NCBI RefSeq assembly: GCF_030056815.1
Contig: NZ_JASHKR010000040.1
Coordinates: forward strand, 1 to 44,515
DNA length: 44,515 nt
Direction of reading: 5' to 3'
Source: Rhodococcus sp. IEGM 1379
Lineage (GTDB): Bacteria > Actinomycetota > Actinomycetes > Mycobacteriales > Mycobacteriaceae
The position numbers were made by a program, and so were the translations under genes. Below the pieces are notes generated by a model. That model had not been told where the DNA came from. It was given only the letters and a program-made list of their open reading frames with translations, and ran no database searches. This document shows positions 7,770-16,580 of this stretch, in pieces (within the stretch, counting starts at the first letter, position 1; the number at the start of each line of letters is the position of its first letter).

Positions 7770-10544
7770 GTGTTCGCCAGCTGGGGAAGCATCGTCTACC
7801 GTGCCCGCTTCACCGTCATCGCCGTCATGGTGGCGGGTCTTCTTGGGCTCGCCGCTTACGGCCTGAGCCTGCAAGATCACCTCAGCCAGAGCGGCTGGGA
7901 CGATCCGGGATCGCAATCGGTCGAGGCTGCCAAACTCGCTGACGGCACTTTCGGGCGGAGCACAACCGGCGACGTCTTGGCGCTGTATACAGCGCCTGAA
8001 GGCAAGACCGTCGACGATCCCGAGTTTCAGGCGAAAGTCATCGACAGCCTGCAACGACTCGTCGCCGAGCACCCCGACCAGATCATGAAGATCAACGGTT
8101 CGTACTTCAAGGTCGGCGACGGACTCTCCGTCGCCGCCTTGGCGGACCCGACGAGGCAGCACGCGGTGGCCAGCATCGCCATCGCGGGTGACAACGACAC
8201 AGCTGTGTCCAACAACTTCCGCGACGTCGAGAGCGCGTTCTACATCGACGGCGTCAACGTCCAATTGGCCGGTCTGCAGCCGGTGGCGAACTCCCTGAAC
8301 GACACGATGGCCAATGACATCAAGCGCATGGAAATGCTCGCCATTCCGGCCGTCGGTGTCTTGTTGTTCTTCGTCTTCGGTGGCGTGGTCGCTGCGGCAC
8401 TGCCTCTGATCATCGGCGGCCTGACCGTCATCGGGGCCAACGGAATCATCCGCCTGATCACCAATTTCACCGAGGTCAACGCATTTGTTGCGCCTGTGGT
8501 CTCGCTGGTCGGACTCGGTCTTGCCATTGACTACGGCCTGTTCATCGTCAGTCGATTCCGCGAAGAGATAGCTGAGGGGTATGACACCCCGTCCGCAGTC
8601 CGCAGAACCGTCATGACGGCCGGTCGAACAGTCATGTTCTCGGCAACGATGGTCGCGGTCAGCCTCGGCGGACTTCTGCTCTTCCCCCAGGGATTCCTGA
8701 AATCCGTCGCCTACGGCGCCATCGCTGCCGTCATGCTCGCTGCGATTTCGTCCATCACGATCCTTCCCGCGATTCTGGGAATTCTCGGCAAGCGGATCGA
8801 CGCCCTATCCTTCAAGAGGTTCCGTCAAACCAAGACGAACGAAGAGATCGAGAACGGCTTCTGGGGCAAGCTCACCCGTCTGGTGATGCGCCATCCGCTC
8901 AAGGTCGCCATCCCGATCATCGTGGCTTTGCTGCTGATGATCATTCCGCTCAGCGGCATCAAGTTCGGTGGCATCAACGAGACGTACCTGCCGCCCAACA
9001 GTCCGACACGCATGGCACAAGCCGAATTCGACGAGCTCTTCCCGGGTAACCGCACCGAGCCTGTGCGTCTGGTCATCCAGGGCGCAGACAATGCGGCTCT
9101 CGGCCAAATCATGAAGACGGCCAACAACGCACCCGGTCTGGTCGAGAAGTTCACGCCCGAGCAGGCAACGAAAAACGGCGTCAACGTACTCAAAGCCGGC
9201 CTGACAGAGCGCAACGACGCTCGTCCGACCGTCGACTACCTCCGGTCATCCGAATGGCCCGAAGGTACGACGGTCCTCGTCGGCGGCACCCCCGCCATCG
9301 AGCAGGACAGCGTCGACGCCCTCCTCGACCGACTTCCGTTGATGGTCGTGTCCGTCATCCTGCTGACAACGTTGCTGATGTTCCTGACCTTCGGATCCTT
9401 GGTTCTTCCGATCAAGGCAGCTCTGATGAGCGCTCTGGGATTGGGATCGACACTCGGCATCCTGACGTGGATCTTCATCGACGGGCATGGCTCCGAGATG
9501 CTCAACTTCACGCCCGGCCCCATCATGTCGCCAGTTCTGGTGTTGATCATCGCCATCGTGTATGGCCTGTCCACCGACTACGAAGTGTTCCTGCTCTCCC
9601 GGATGGTGGAGGCCCGAGCCCAAGGCGCGAGCACTACCGAATCCATCCGCATCGGAACCGCCCATACCGGCCGAATCATTACTGCTGCGGCATTGATCCT
9701 CATTGTGGTGACCGGCGCGTTCGGCCTGTCGGAACTTGTGATGATGAAGTACATCTCGTACGGCATGATCGCGGCCCTCGTCATCGATGCCACGCTCATC
9801 CGCATGTTCCTCGTGCCCGCCACGATGAAACTGCTCGGCGACGACTGCTGGTGGGCTCCCGCATGGATGAAACGCATCCAGGAAAAGATCGGTCTCGGCG
9901 AACCGATCCTGGACAGTGAACTTGCACTCGTCAACGTCCCGCAGCTCGTGCCTGTCGGCGCGATCGCCGGACCCGGCCTCGCCAAGACCGAGGCATCGCG
10001 GGTGCAGCCTCCCCTCACACCGGCTTCGGGCAAACGTGAACCGGACCCCCTCACCGAGCCCATCCCCCTCAGCGAAATGTCCGTCAAAGCACCGACCGTC
10101 AAGCCCACTGAGACGCCGCGTCGCCGCAGCACGGACAGGCCACCTGTCACGGCCCCGCAGGACCTGATCGAAGCGCCGGTTCCCAACCCGACGTACAAGA
10201 CCACAAAACCTGTGCCGGCATCTCTTCCCACAACCGAAGGACGTCCGATCGAAAGCTGGTTGTCGGATCTGCGCACGCCGGAGGCGACGCCGCCCGCATC
10301 GAGGCCACTTCCGGTTGTGCGGGCAACTGTCGCAACCAACGGGAGTGCAAGCAACGGGACTGCACACAACGGTGCCGTCCAGCCTGTCACCGAAACACCC
10401 GTCAACGGAAGCACTGCCGTCACCGGAAGCACTGCCGTCACCGGAAGCACTGCCGAGGACGCAGCCACTGGACGCCATCGCCCTGACGACAACAATGCCG
10501 TCAGTGTCAGCGAACTCATCGCGAGGCAGAAGAACCAGAGTTGA
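7770..10544 (+). CDS. mmpL3: MmpL3-type RND transporter of trehalose monomycolate
   Basis: A 924-residue RND-superfamily protein of MmpL3 length and layout: TM1, a large periplasmic loop (about 32-185), five TM segments, a second TM/loop block, and a long Pro/Thr/Ser-rich cytoplasmic tail (about 745-924). The proton-relay pairs are intact: D254-Y255 in GLAIDYG (TM4) and D603-Y604 in GLSTDYE (TM10). MmpL3 flips trehalose monomycolate across the inner membrane for outer-membrane assembly and is essential in mycobacteria. The start is a GTG with AGGAG (7758-7762) overlapping the previous stop. The tail carries an 18-bp minisatellite. The last 29 bases overlap the convergent DUF2339 gene. Confidence 0.95.
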   Translation: MFASWGSIVYRARFTVIAVMVAGLLGLAAYGLSLQDHLSQSGWDDPGSQSVEAAKLADGTFGRSTTGDVLALYTAPEGKTVDDPEFQAKVIDSLQRLVAEHPDQIMKINGSYFKVGDGLSVAALADPTRQHAVASIAIAGDNDTAVSNNFRDVESAFYIDGVNVQLAGLQPVANSLNDTMANDIKRMEMLAIPAVGVLLFFVFGGVVAAALPLIIGGLTVIGANGIIRLITNFTEVNAFVAPVVSLVGLGLAIDYGLFIVSRFREEIAEGYDTPSAVRRTVMTAGRTVMFSATMVAVSLGGLLLFPQGFLKSVAYGAIAAVMLAAISSITILPAILGILGKRIDALSFKRFRQTKTNEEIENGFWGKLTRLVMRHPLKVAIPIIVALLLMIIPLSGIKFGGINETYLPPNSPTRMAQAEFDELFPGNRTEPVRLVIQGADNAALGQIMKTANNAPGLVEKFTPEQATKNGVNVLKAGLTERNDARPTVDYLRSSEWPEGTTVLVGGTPAIEQDSVDALLDRLPLMVVSVILLTTLLMFLTFGSLVLPIKAALMSALGLGSTLGILTWIFIDGHGSEMLNFTPGPIMSPVLVLIIAIVYGLSTDYEVFLLSRMVEARAQGASTTESIRIGTAHTGRIITAAALILIVVTGAFGLSELVMMKYISYGMIAALVIDATLIRMFLVPATMKLLGDDCWWAPAWMKRIQEKIGLGEPILDSELALVNVPQLVPVGAIAGPGLAKTEASRVQPPLTPASGKREPDPLTEPIPLSEMSVKAPTVKPTETPRRRSTDRPPVTAPQDLIEAPVPNPTYKTTKPVPASLPTTEGRPIESWLSDLRTPEATPPASRPLPVVRATVATNGSASNGTAHNGAVQPVTETPVNGSTAVTGSTAVTGSTAEDAATGRHRPDDNNAVSVSELIARQKNQS
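10401..10454 (+). repeat. Three tandem 18-bp units in the mmpL3 tail
   Basis: Units at 10401-10418, 10419-10436 and 10437-10454 differ at one base and encode the hexapeptide V(N/T)GSTA three times, in the disordered cytoplasmic tail. The 18-bp length keeps the frame, so copy number can vary without harming the transporter core. Confidence 0.9.
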
Positions 10545-12447
10545 CCTGTTCCTGCTTGCCGAATGCGCGTGCATAGCGCGTCCCGACAAGCAGGAGCAGT
10601 AGTCCGACGATCAGGAATGCAACACCACGCACCAGTCCGCTGAGTGTTGCGAGATCGAACAGGAAGAGCTTCGCGAGCGCGGCGCAGGTGAGCGCAAGCC
10701 CGGTTCCCAGCATCACGTGCGCATACCGGCGGTTGTTCAGGCCGTACACCAGGGCAGATGTGGCTGCCAGCATCCACACCACGGTCGCGGCGCTGTGGCC
10801 GAACACAAATCCTGTTGCCGCGCCCCAGATCTCGATGCCCGAAGCCACCAGTGCGCACGTCAATCCGTAGAGGGCGCCCAGACCGGCGAGGGCCCAGATC
10901 GTGGCAATGTTGTTCTCGCCTACCAACTTCAGCCGTCGGACCGTCCATGCACCGGCGATGAGTACGCCGATTACAGCGAGGCCTGTCAAGGCAGAGATCA
11001 CATCGAGGTGCGCCGACGCAGCCCGAGCCGTAATCAGTGCCGCGGGCGGAACCGACACCAGGAACCCGATCAGCCCGGCTGCGGCAAAGATCGATCCGAG
11101 GGCGAACACGAATCGCGATCCGGCCGAGAATGCAACACCGAAGAAAATCATCGCAACCACGAGAAGAACTGCGGCGATCAATGATTCAGGAGATCCCGCC
11201 GAGCAGCAGAGCAACAGAGCCATTGCCCCGGTGCCGGCAACGGACATTCGAAGGTTGACCGCCAGAGCACTGCCCACCGCAGCGCCGGACAGAAGAAGCG
11301 CAGCCGTGACGCCGTACAGCACCGCTGCCATCTGACGGTCGAGGAGCAGTCCGACAGCGATGAGCGGAAGTGTCGCGACGATGAAAGTTGCACTCGACCA
11401 TCCGCCTGCAACGTCGTCACGCGAAGGTGAACCGGCGCGCTGCACAAGAACCGAAGAGGCCAGGCCGATCGCAGCGACAAGAATTGCGCTGACCACCAAT
11501 TGAGCTGCTTCACTGTCGGTTACGCCGGAAATCAGCCCCGAAGCAACAGCAACGACGAGTGCGAGTACCACCGGAACCGTACGAGCCAAGCCCAGGTACT
11601 TCCATTCCCGACCAAGCTGGGCCGAGAATGCCGCCAGCTGGATTGCGACGAGAAAACCGATGAGTGTCAACGTGATTGCACCCGTCAGCACAGGGGCCAA
11701 CAGTGCAGCGCCGAGCACGATCAGCAATGCAAGCGGTTCGGAATCCCATTTCAGTGCCACGGCAATTCCGGCAGCAGCAATCCCGAATGCAACCACCATC
11801 GCCACCGGTACAACGAGCCAGCCGTACAGGACCGACGCCGCCATGACGTCGAGGTAGAGGCCGGCAAATCCCGTAGCCACCAGCGAAATTGCGCCTACCC
11901 GGCCGCCGGGGCGTCCGTACACCCGAAATCCGGCGAAGATCAATCCACCGGACAACGCAGCACCACCGATGACGCGGAGCGGTGGCCCGAAGAATCCGGC
12001 CTGAGCCGCCAGCACCAGAAGCATGACAACCCCGATCAAGGTGACCGAGACGCCGGCAATCGCCAGCAGTCGACTGATCACCCCGTCGCGCTGCCACCAC
12101 GGCTCACGACGGTCGTACGGCGCGCCGACATACTGCGGTGGCGGTGGAGCGTATTGCTGTTGGGGTGCCGGCGCGAATCGCTGTTGCGGCGGAGCGAATT
12201 GCTGTTGCGGCGGAGCGTACTGCTGTTGCGGCGGAGCGTACTGCTGTTGCGGCGGCGGCGGAACAGGAAGCGGAGGTGCCGGGGGCGGAACCTGCATTGG
12301 CGTTTGAGCAGGCGGGTTCACCAACTGCGCCTGCAGGATCGACAGGTTCTGCCCTAGGTGGTGCAGCGATCGACCGATACTCTCGCACTCGGTCGACAAC
12401 GCCGTCACGAGTCGCGGATCAACGCCCGGAGAACTTGGTGTGGTCAT
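10516..12447 (-). CDS. DUF2339 multi-pass membrane protein
   Basis: A 643-residue protein. The first 45 residues are helical. Residues 45-110 are rich in Pro and Gln with QQQYAPP repeats. The remainder is almost continuous hydrophobic helices, roughly 15 or more, which is the DUF2339 pattern. The function of this family is not established. A GGAG lies only one base before the ATG at 12447, so the start may be read without a normal ribosome site. It is transcribed separately from the DUF1707 gene, with a 72-base gap containing a MacR-like palindrome, so it may be a target of the neighbouring two-component system. Its 3' end overlaps mmpL3 by 29 bases. Confidence 0.85.
   Translation of the reverse strand: MTTPSSPGVDPRLVTALSTECESIGRSLHHLGQNLSILQAQLVNPPAQTPMQVPPPAPPLPVPPPPQQQYAPPQQQYAPPQQQFAPPQQRFAPAPQQQYAPPPPQYVGAPYDRREPWWQRDGVISRLLAIAGVSVTLIGVVMLLVLAAQAGFFGPPLRVIGGAALSGGLIFAGFRVYGRPGGRVGAISLVATGFAGLYLDVMAASVLYGWLVVPVAMVVAFGIAAAGIAVALKWDSEPLALLIVLGAALLAPVLTGAITLTLIGFLVAIQLAAFSAQLGREWKYLGLARTVPVVLALVVAVASGLISGVTDSEAAQLVVSAILVAAIGLASSVLVQRAGSPSRDDVAGGWSSATFIVATLPLIAVGLLLDRQMAAVLYGVTAALLLSGAAVGSALAVNLRMSVAGTGAMALLLCCSAGSPESLIAAVLLVVAMIFFGVAFSAGSRFVFALGSIFAAAGLIGFLVSVPPAALITARAASAHLDVISALTGLAVIGVLIAGAWTVRRLKLVGENNIATIWALAGLGALYGLTCALVASGIEIWGAATGFVFGHSAATVVWMLAATSALVYGLNNRRYAHVMLGTGLALTCAALAKLFLFDLATLSGLVRGVAFLIVGLLLLLVGTRYARAFGKQEQVNSGSSASR
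12181..12258 (-). repeat. 21-bp tandem units coding for QQQYAPP repeats
   Basis: Three 21-bp units (12181-12201, 12202-12222, 12223-12243) and a partial fourth encode the heptapeptide QQQ(Y/F)APP in the cytoplasmic N-terminal tail of the DUF2339 protein. The frame is preserved whatever the copy number. Confidence 0.88.
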
Positions 12448-12481
12448 ACTCCGAGCCTGCTATCGGAGGCCCGGATTCAGA

Positions 12482-12497
12482 TGAGTAGTACTACTCG
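12482..12497. promoter_or_regulatory. MacR/LiaR-like operator upstream of the DUF2339 gene
   Basis: TGAGTAGTACTACTCG contains a perfect 14-bp palindrome (12483-12496). It closely resembles the Streptomyces MacR site, recalled as TGAGTAC-NN-GTACTCA, differing at three of the fourteen fixed bases. Its centre is about 42 bases upstream of the DUF2339 ATG, a normal position for an activator touching the -35 region. The cognate-type kinase and regulator are encoded 0.8-2.8 kb away. Confidence 0.55.
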
Positions 12498-12519
12498 ATT
12501 GCCCTGGGTGCTTCTCGGA

Positions 12520-13239
12520 TCAGGAACCTAGGAACTTTCGGATGGTGGTCCCGAAGGGATGTTTGGCGGTGACGCTGCCGAAGCGGACCTTGCCGTGCAC
12601 CACGAGATGCAACGGACCCATGTGCGGCCCGCTCCGCACCTTGTTGGAAGCGCTGCCTCCGATGGCTTCGACGTCGTTCATGTCGACGGTGGCTTCCTCG
12701 GGAACGATCAGCGCAATCGAACTCGCATAGTCGTTGATCGAGACGTGCACTACCTGCGTCTGCATGACTGCGCGGGTGAAATCGATGGTGACACTCGACA
12801 TTCGAGTGTCGATGACAACGGCCGGAGGAACAATCCAGGCTCCGTTGCGGGTCACCGTCGACATACGCCCACGAACGATCGCAGCGTTGGCCGCGCCGTA
12901 CGGCCCGGTTGCCGGAACACCGACCGGCGGTTGCGACTGGGTGTACCGAACCTGCTGGGGATATTGAGCCTGCTGAGGTTGCGGATACTGGGCCTGTGGA
13001 TACGGATAGCCGGGCTGACCTGTGGGATACGCCGGCGGTTCGTAATCCGAGATCAAGGTGATGCCGGGAAGATCTGCCAGCACGGCGTTCAGTTCACCGC
13101 GAGTCTTCGCGGCCAACGCGGTGTCCATACGTTCGGTGAACTCACCGAGCGAGAGCATTCCCTGCCCGACTGCTTTCTGCAGCAATTCGCCGACGTGCTC
13201 TCGCTCTGCATCCGATACTCGTAGATTTCTGGCCTCCAT
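12520..13239 (-). CDS. DUF1707 / LiaF-like envelope-stress protein
   Basis: A 239-residue protein. Residues 1-59 (RVSDAEREHVGELLQKAV... through LADLP) are a clear DUF1707 domain, a short helical SHOCT-like module. Residues 65-115 are Pro/Gln/Tyr-rich. From about 135 onward the sequence resembles the C-terminal beta-helical domain of LiaF-type 'cell wall-active antibiotic response' proteins (VIDTRMSSVTIDF and so on). No transmembrane segment is seen. It starts 16 bases after the response regulator stop, so it is in the same operon. By analogy with LiaF-LiaSR it may tune the neighbouring kinase; that is inference. Confidence 0.85.
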   Translation of the reverse strand: MEARNLRVSDAEREHVGELLQKAVGQGMLSLGEFTERMDTALAAKTRGELNAVLADLPGITLISDYEPPAYPTGQPGYPYPQAQYPQPQQAQYPQQVRYTQSQPPVGVPATGPYGAANAAIVRGRMSTVTRNGAWIVPPAVVIDTRMSSVTIDFTRAVMQTQVVHVSINDYASSIALIVPEEATVDMNDVEAIGGSASNKVRSGPHMGPLHLVVHGKVRFGSVTAKHPFGTTIRKFLGS

Positions 13240-13255
13240 CCCTCCAGGATAAGCG

Positions 13256-13966
13256 CTAGTCGAGTCCTTGCTCGATTGCGTAGCGCGTCAATTCCACCCG
13301 GTTGGCCAACTGCAGTTTACGGAGAGTGGCCTGAACATGGTTTTCGACGGTTCGATGGCTCAGGGAAAGCCGCGTCGCAATCTGCTTGGCACTGAGGCCC
13401 TTTGCAACCAGTCGCAGCACTTCGGTCTCACGTTCTGTGAGCCTGGGAACCTCCGGTGCGCGGTCGTCAGCCGGGGCACTGGACATCCGTCGGTACTCGC
13501 CGAGGACCAGTCCGGCAAGTCCCGGGGTGAATACAGCCTGCCCGTTGTAAGTGGCGCGTACGGCGTCGAGCAGTTCGGCGACGGAGGCACTTTTGACCAG
13601 GTATCCGGATGCTCCGGCTTTGATCGCGTCGAGAACATCGTCGCGTTCCGACGACGCCGACAGCACCAGGATCTTGCTGTTCGGCGAGACCTCGAGCACT
13701 GCGGTGGTGGCGTCGGCTCCGTTTCCGTCGGTCAGATGCATGTCCATGAGCACGACGTCCGGCCTGACAGCGGCTGCGCGACTACGGGCGCGCTCAACAC
13801 CGTCAGCGGTGGCTGTGACGGTGAACCCGGCAGATTCCAGGTCGCGGGAGACTCCGTCTCGCCACATCGGGTGGTCGTCGACGACCATCACAGAAACCAC
13901 GCTTGTCGACACCCCGCTTGTCGACACCCCGCTTGTCGAAACCCCGGCACCGTGTTCTTCAGTCAC
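13256..13966 (-). CDS. NarL/LuxR-family response regulator, partner of the MacS-like kinase
   Basis: A 236-residue regulator with an N-terminal receiver domain (acidic pocket D30-D31, phosphoacceptor D75, K125) and a C-terminal LuxR-type helix-turn-helix (about 175-236, LTERETEVLRLVAKG). The GTG at 13966 overlaps the kinase stop by eight bases and gives the sequence VTEEHGAG; the longer open frame runs back into the kinase gene. An unusual (GVSTS)3 tail, coded by a 15-bp minisatellite, precedes the receiver. Coupling to the kinase makes them a pair. Likely targets are the linked DUF1707 operon and the DUF2339 gene. Confidence 0.92.
   Translation of the reverse strand: MTEEHGAGVSTSGVSTSGVSTSVVSVMVVDDHPMWRDGVSRDLESAGFTVTATADGVERARSRAAAVRPDVVLMDMHLTDGNGADATTAVLEVSPNSKILVLSASSERDDVLDAIKAGASGYLVKSASVAELLDAVRATYNGQAVFTPGLAGLVLGEYRRMSSAPADDRAPEVPRLTERETEVLRLVAKGLSAKQIATRLSLSHRTVENHVQATLRKLQLANRVELTRYAIEQGLD
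13901..13945 (-). repeat. Three 15-bp tandem units at the start of the response-regulator gene
   Basis: Units 13901-13915, 13916-13930 and 13931-13945 (one base differs in the last) encode GVSTS three times between the start codon and the receiver domain. Changes in copy number would stay in frame. Confidence 0.9.
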
Positions 13967-15251
13967 TCCCACTACTTCCCTTCGGAACGTTGATCTCCCA
14001 TTCGGTGCCCTCCCCGGGACCGGTGTGCAGGGTCGCGGAACCTCCGAGCGCCGCGACACGACCGAGAATCGACTTCGATACTCCCATGCGGCCTTCGGCT
14101 TCGGCGGCAGCCAATCGACCTTCAGGTATACCGACGCCGTCGTCGCGGATGCTGACGATGACTTCGCCTGGTAGATCTTCGAGGAGTACGTACGCCTTGG
14201 CGCCGGGTCCGGCGTGGAGGGCCGTGTTGGACAGGGCGTTGTCGACGATTGCGGCCAGTTCGATTGCGCAGTCGCGGCCGAGAACTACCGGGTGGGCGGG
14301 AGTGGAAACGGAAACGGTTGTGCTTGCCTGAGTGGTCAGCAGTGGAGCGAGATCTACGCTCTGGCCGCCGATGTCAGCGGTGACGCCGGAACTCTGCTCG
14401 GAGATGAGCATCCTCAATGCGACTTCCTGTTCCCCGGCCAGTTCGGCGAGTTCCGCGGCGCCGCCGCCGAGTTCAGCACCTCGCCTTCGAACCATCGCCA
14501 GAACTTGCAGAACTCCGTCGTGAACTTCTCGGGCGAGCCGTTCGCGTTCTTCGGTAGCAGCGATCAGACGCACGGCTTGTTCGAGTTGGCGATGGGCGCG
14601 TCTGGCGGTGGTGGTGGCGAGGCCCAGCGCCAAGCCCACCGAGACCAGGACCGGGGCTGTGGCATCGCGCCACAGATCGAGATTGATCTGGTCTCGAATG
14701 ATCGCGCTCGCTGAGGAGATGAGAACTCCCGACGCGATTCCGAGCCAGGGGCCACCGAGAATAGCCGCAGAAATCACCGCATTGGTCGCCCACAGTGTGG
14801 TGGGCAGGGTCTGGTGATTCTGGTACCACCCTTGGTCGGAGACGAGCCTCGTCGACGCCATCAATGCAATGACTACTACTTGATCGGTGAGCACAACGTA
14901 GGTGCGGATCCGACGTCCACGCACTATCTGACGTTCGAGCTGGCCGGTGTGCGGAACCTTTCCGCCGGCGAGCATCACCGCGGAGGCTCCGGTCCACACC
15001 GCCATCAGCGCGACGAAGAACCAGCTGAGACGTGAATTCGTGTAGTTCGAAACCGACGCGAATTGATAGCTGATCGCGTAGATCAGTGTGACCAGTCGAA
15101 ATGCCTGCGCGGCCCGCCACAGCGGTGCATCCGGATCGGTGTCTACTCCGGACGCGGCACGAACGGTGGGTCGGTAGTGCAATCGCCGTCGGCCGGCAGG
15201 TTCAGGCAGTGCAGGTTCAGTCAGCTCAGGTTCAGTCATCGGGTGTGACAT
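13959..15251 (-). CDS. MacS-like sensor histidine kinase
   Basis: A 430-residue kinase with about six membrane segments (roughly 52-215) and almost no extracytoplasmic domain. A HisKA_3 dimerisation helix carries H244 in REVHDG, and a HATPase_c domain shows the N box (DNALSN) and DDGVGIPEG. The architecture fits intramembrane-sensing NarL-type kinases of the MacS/LiaS group, which react to envelope stress. It starts at ATG 15251, overlapping the upstream AI-2E gene by 20 bases; ATG 15239 is an alternative. It overlaps the response regulator by eight bases. The N-terminal TEP-rich tail is coded by imperfect 15-bp repeats. Confidence 0.9.
   Translation of the reverse strand: MSHPMTEPELTEPALPEPAGRRRLHYRPTVRAASGVDTDPDAPLWRAAQAFRLVTLIYAISYQFASVSNYTNSRLSWFFVALMAVWTGASAVMLAGGKVPHTGQLERQIVRGRRIRTYVVLTDQVVVIALMASTRLVSDQGWYQNHQTLPTTLWATNAVISAAILGGPWLGIASGVLISSASAIIRDQINLDLWRDATAPVLVSVGLALGLATTTARRAHRQLEQAVRLIAATEERERLAREVHDGVLQVLAMVRRRGAELGGGAAELAELAGEQEVALRMLISEQSSGVTADIGGQSVDLAPLLTTQASTTVSVSTPAHPVVLGRDCAIELAAIVDNALSNTALHAGPGAKAYVLLEDLPGEVIVSIRDDGVGIPEGRLAAAEAEGRMGVSKSILGRVAALGGSATLHTGPGEGTEWEINVPKGSSGSD
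15194..15238 (-). repeat. Imperfect 15-bp repeats at the start of the kinase gene
   Basis: Three imperfect 15-bp units (about 15194-15208, 15209-15223, 15224-15238) code for a Thr/Pro/Glu-rich N-terminal tail ahead of the first membrane segment. They end at the alternative start codon. Confidence 0.7.
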
Positions 15252-16425
15252 CGCTCGGTGCGATCGGATTCTCGATTCGCGGTTCGGTTCGCACTTCGTC
15301 GGGTTGCGCCGGGTAGAGGGGTGTCTCCGGATCTTCGACGTGTAGTTGCTCGTACACAGCCTCGGGGTCGTCTGCGAGCAGCGAGCGAATTGCCGTGTTG
15401 AGGACGGCGACTATGGGTACCGCGAGGAGTCCGCCGACTATCCCGGCGAGGACGATGCCCGTGGTAATCGCGAGAACAACTGCCAATGGATGCAGTCGAA
15501 CCGCCCGTCCGAGCAGCAACGGCTGCATGACATGCGCTTCGAGTTGCATCACGCCGATGATGATGCCGAGCACGATCAGGGCGGTCAGGAGTCCCTTCGT
15601 GACCAGTGCAACGAGTACTGCGAGAAAGCCGGTGAGAAAGGCACCGATAATCGGGATGAACGCGCCGACGAACACCAACGAAGCCAAGGGCATGGCCAGC
15701 GGAACACCGAGGATGACCAGGCCCAAACCGATTCCGATGGCGTCCGCAGCGGCAACTGCGACTGTTGCGCGTACGTATCCGATGAGCGAGCCGAAGCCGG
15801 CGGACCCGGCGATCCGTACTCGGCGTCTGGAATCACGCGGAACGATCCTGGTGACGAATCCCCAGATCTGATCGCCGCCGTACAGGAAGAAGATGAGAGT
15901 GAAGAGGGTCAGGAATGCACCGGTGAACATCTCACCGATGACAGTTGCCGTGGTCAGGGCGCCGCTGGTCAGTTCTTCACGATTGGACTGCACCGACTTC
16001 ACGACGGAATCGCCGGCCTGCCGAATCTGATCTTCACTGAAATGGAGCGGGCCGCTGGTCAACCAGTTCTGGATCTGGGTGACGCTGGCGGCAAATTGGT
16101 CGGTGAGCTGCGGCAGTCCGTCGATGAACTGCTCGACGACGAAGGCCACGATTCCGGCGACGATTCCGATCGCGCCGAGCAGTACGAGGATTACCGCCGC
16201 GGATCGCGGTACACCCCACGCCTGCAAGCGGTCCACCAACGGCACCAGCAGCGCAGACGCCAAGAGCGCCAATCCCACCGGGATGAGTACTGTCTCGAGT
16301 CGCAACACGACGTAGGCAAGGACGGCCAAGCCCGCGAAGATCATGATGAGGCGCCACGACCATTCGGCGGCGATGCGCACGCCGGGATGCACTGCCTGGG
16401 CGTCTGCGCTGATGGGCTTTCTCAT
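15232..16425 (-). CDS. AI-2E family membrane transporter (Rv0205-like)
   Basis: A 397-residue AI-2E family protein with about eight membrane helices. Two lie near the N-terminus after a short cytoplasmic tail, a poorly hydrophobic middle section follows (about 100-180), and the C-terminal helices include GAFIPIIGAF and the conserved HPLAVVLAI region. Family members export small molecules or ions; the substrate here is unknown. ATG 16425 is preferred over the upstream frame extension, which reads as non-coding. It is the first gene of an operon with the kinase, regulator and DUF1707 gene. A related gene (Rv0205) lies next to mmpL3 in M. tuberculosis. Confidence 0.88.
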   Translation of the reverse strand: MRKPISADAQAVHPGVRIAAEWSWRLIMIFAGLAVLAYVVLRLETVLIPVGLALLASALLVPLVDRLQAWGVPRSAAVILVLLGAIGIVAGIVAFVVEQFIDGLPQLTDQFAASVTQIQNWLTSGPLHFSEDQIRQAGDSVVKSVQSNREELTSGALTTATVIGEMFTGAFLTLFTLIFFLYGGDQIWGFVTRIVPRDSRRRVRIAGSAGFGSLIGYVRATVAVAAADAIGIGLGLVILGVPLAMPLASLVFVGAFIPIIGAFLTGFLAVLVALVTKGLLTALIVLGIIIGVMQLEAHVMQPLLLGRAVRLHPLAVVLAITTGIVLAGIVGGLLAVPIVAVLNTAIRSLLADDPEAVYEQLHVEDPETPLYPAQPDEVRTEPRIENPIAPSDVTPDD

Positions 16426-16567
16426 ACCCGCTCGAACTCGCTCATACCGAAATCCCCGTCCGCATTCCCCACGTTTGCGTTCACATCGGGAGCCTAACTG
16501 TCTATGCCGACAAGCGAGGGCGGACGCAAAATCGGACGTGCATACCAACAGTTCGACCCCAGCCAGC

Positions 16568-16573
16568 TAAATT
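16568..16573 (+). promoter_or_regulatory. Possible -10 element before the cyclase gene
   Basis: TAAATT fits TANNNT and ends seven bases before the GTG at 16581, the spacing expected for a leaderless transcript. No strong -35 element was seen. Confidence 0.4.
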
Positions 16574-16580
16574 GAACGCT

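Noticed and set aside
9246-10948. Minus-strand frames opposite mmpL3
   Set aside because: mmpL3 is unambiguous. The antisense products are low-complexity shadows.
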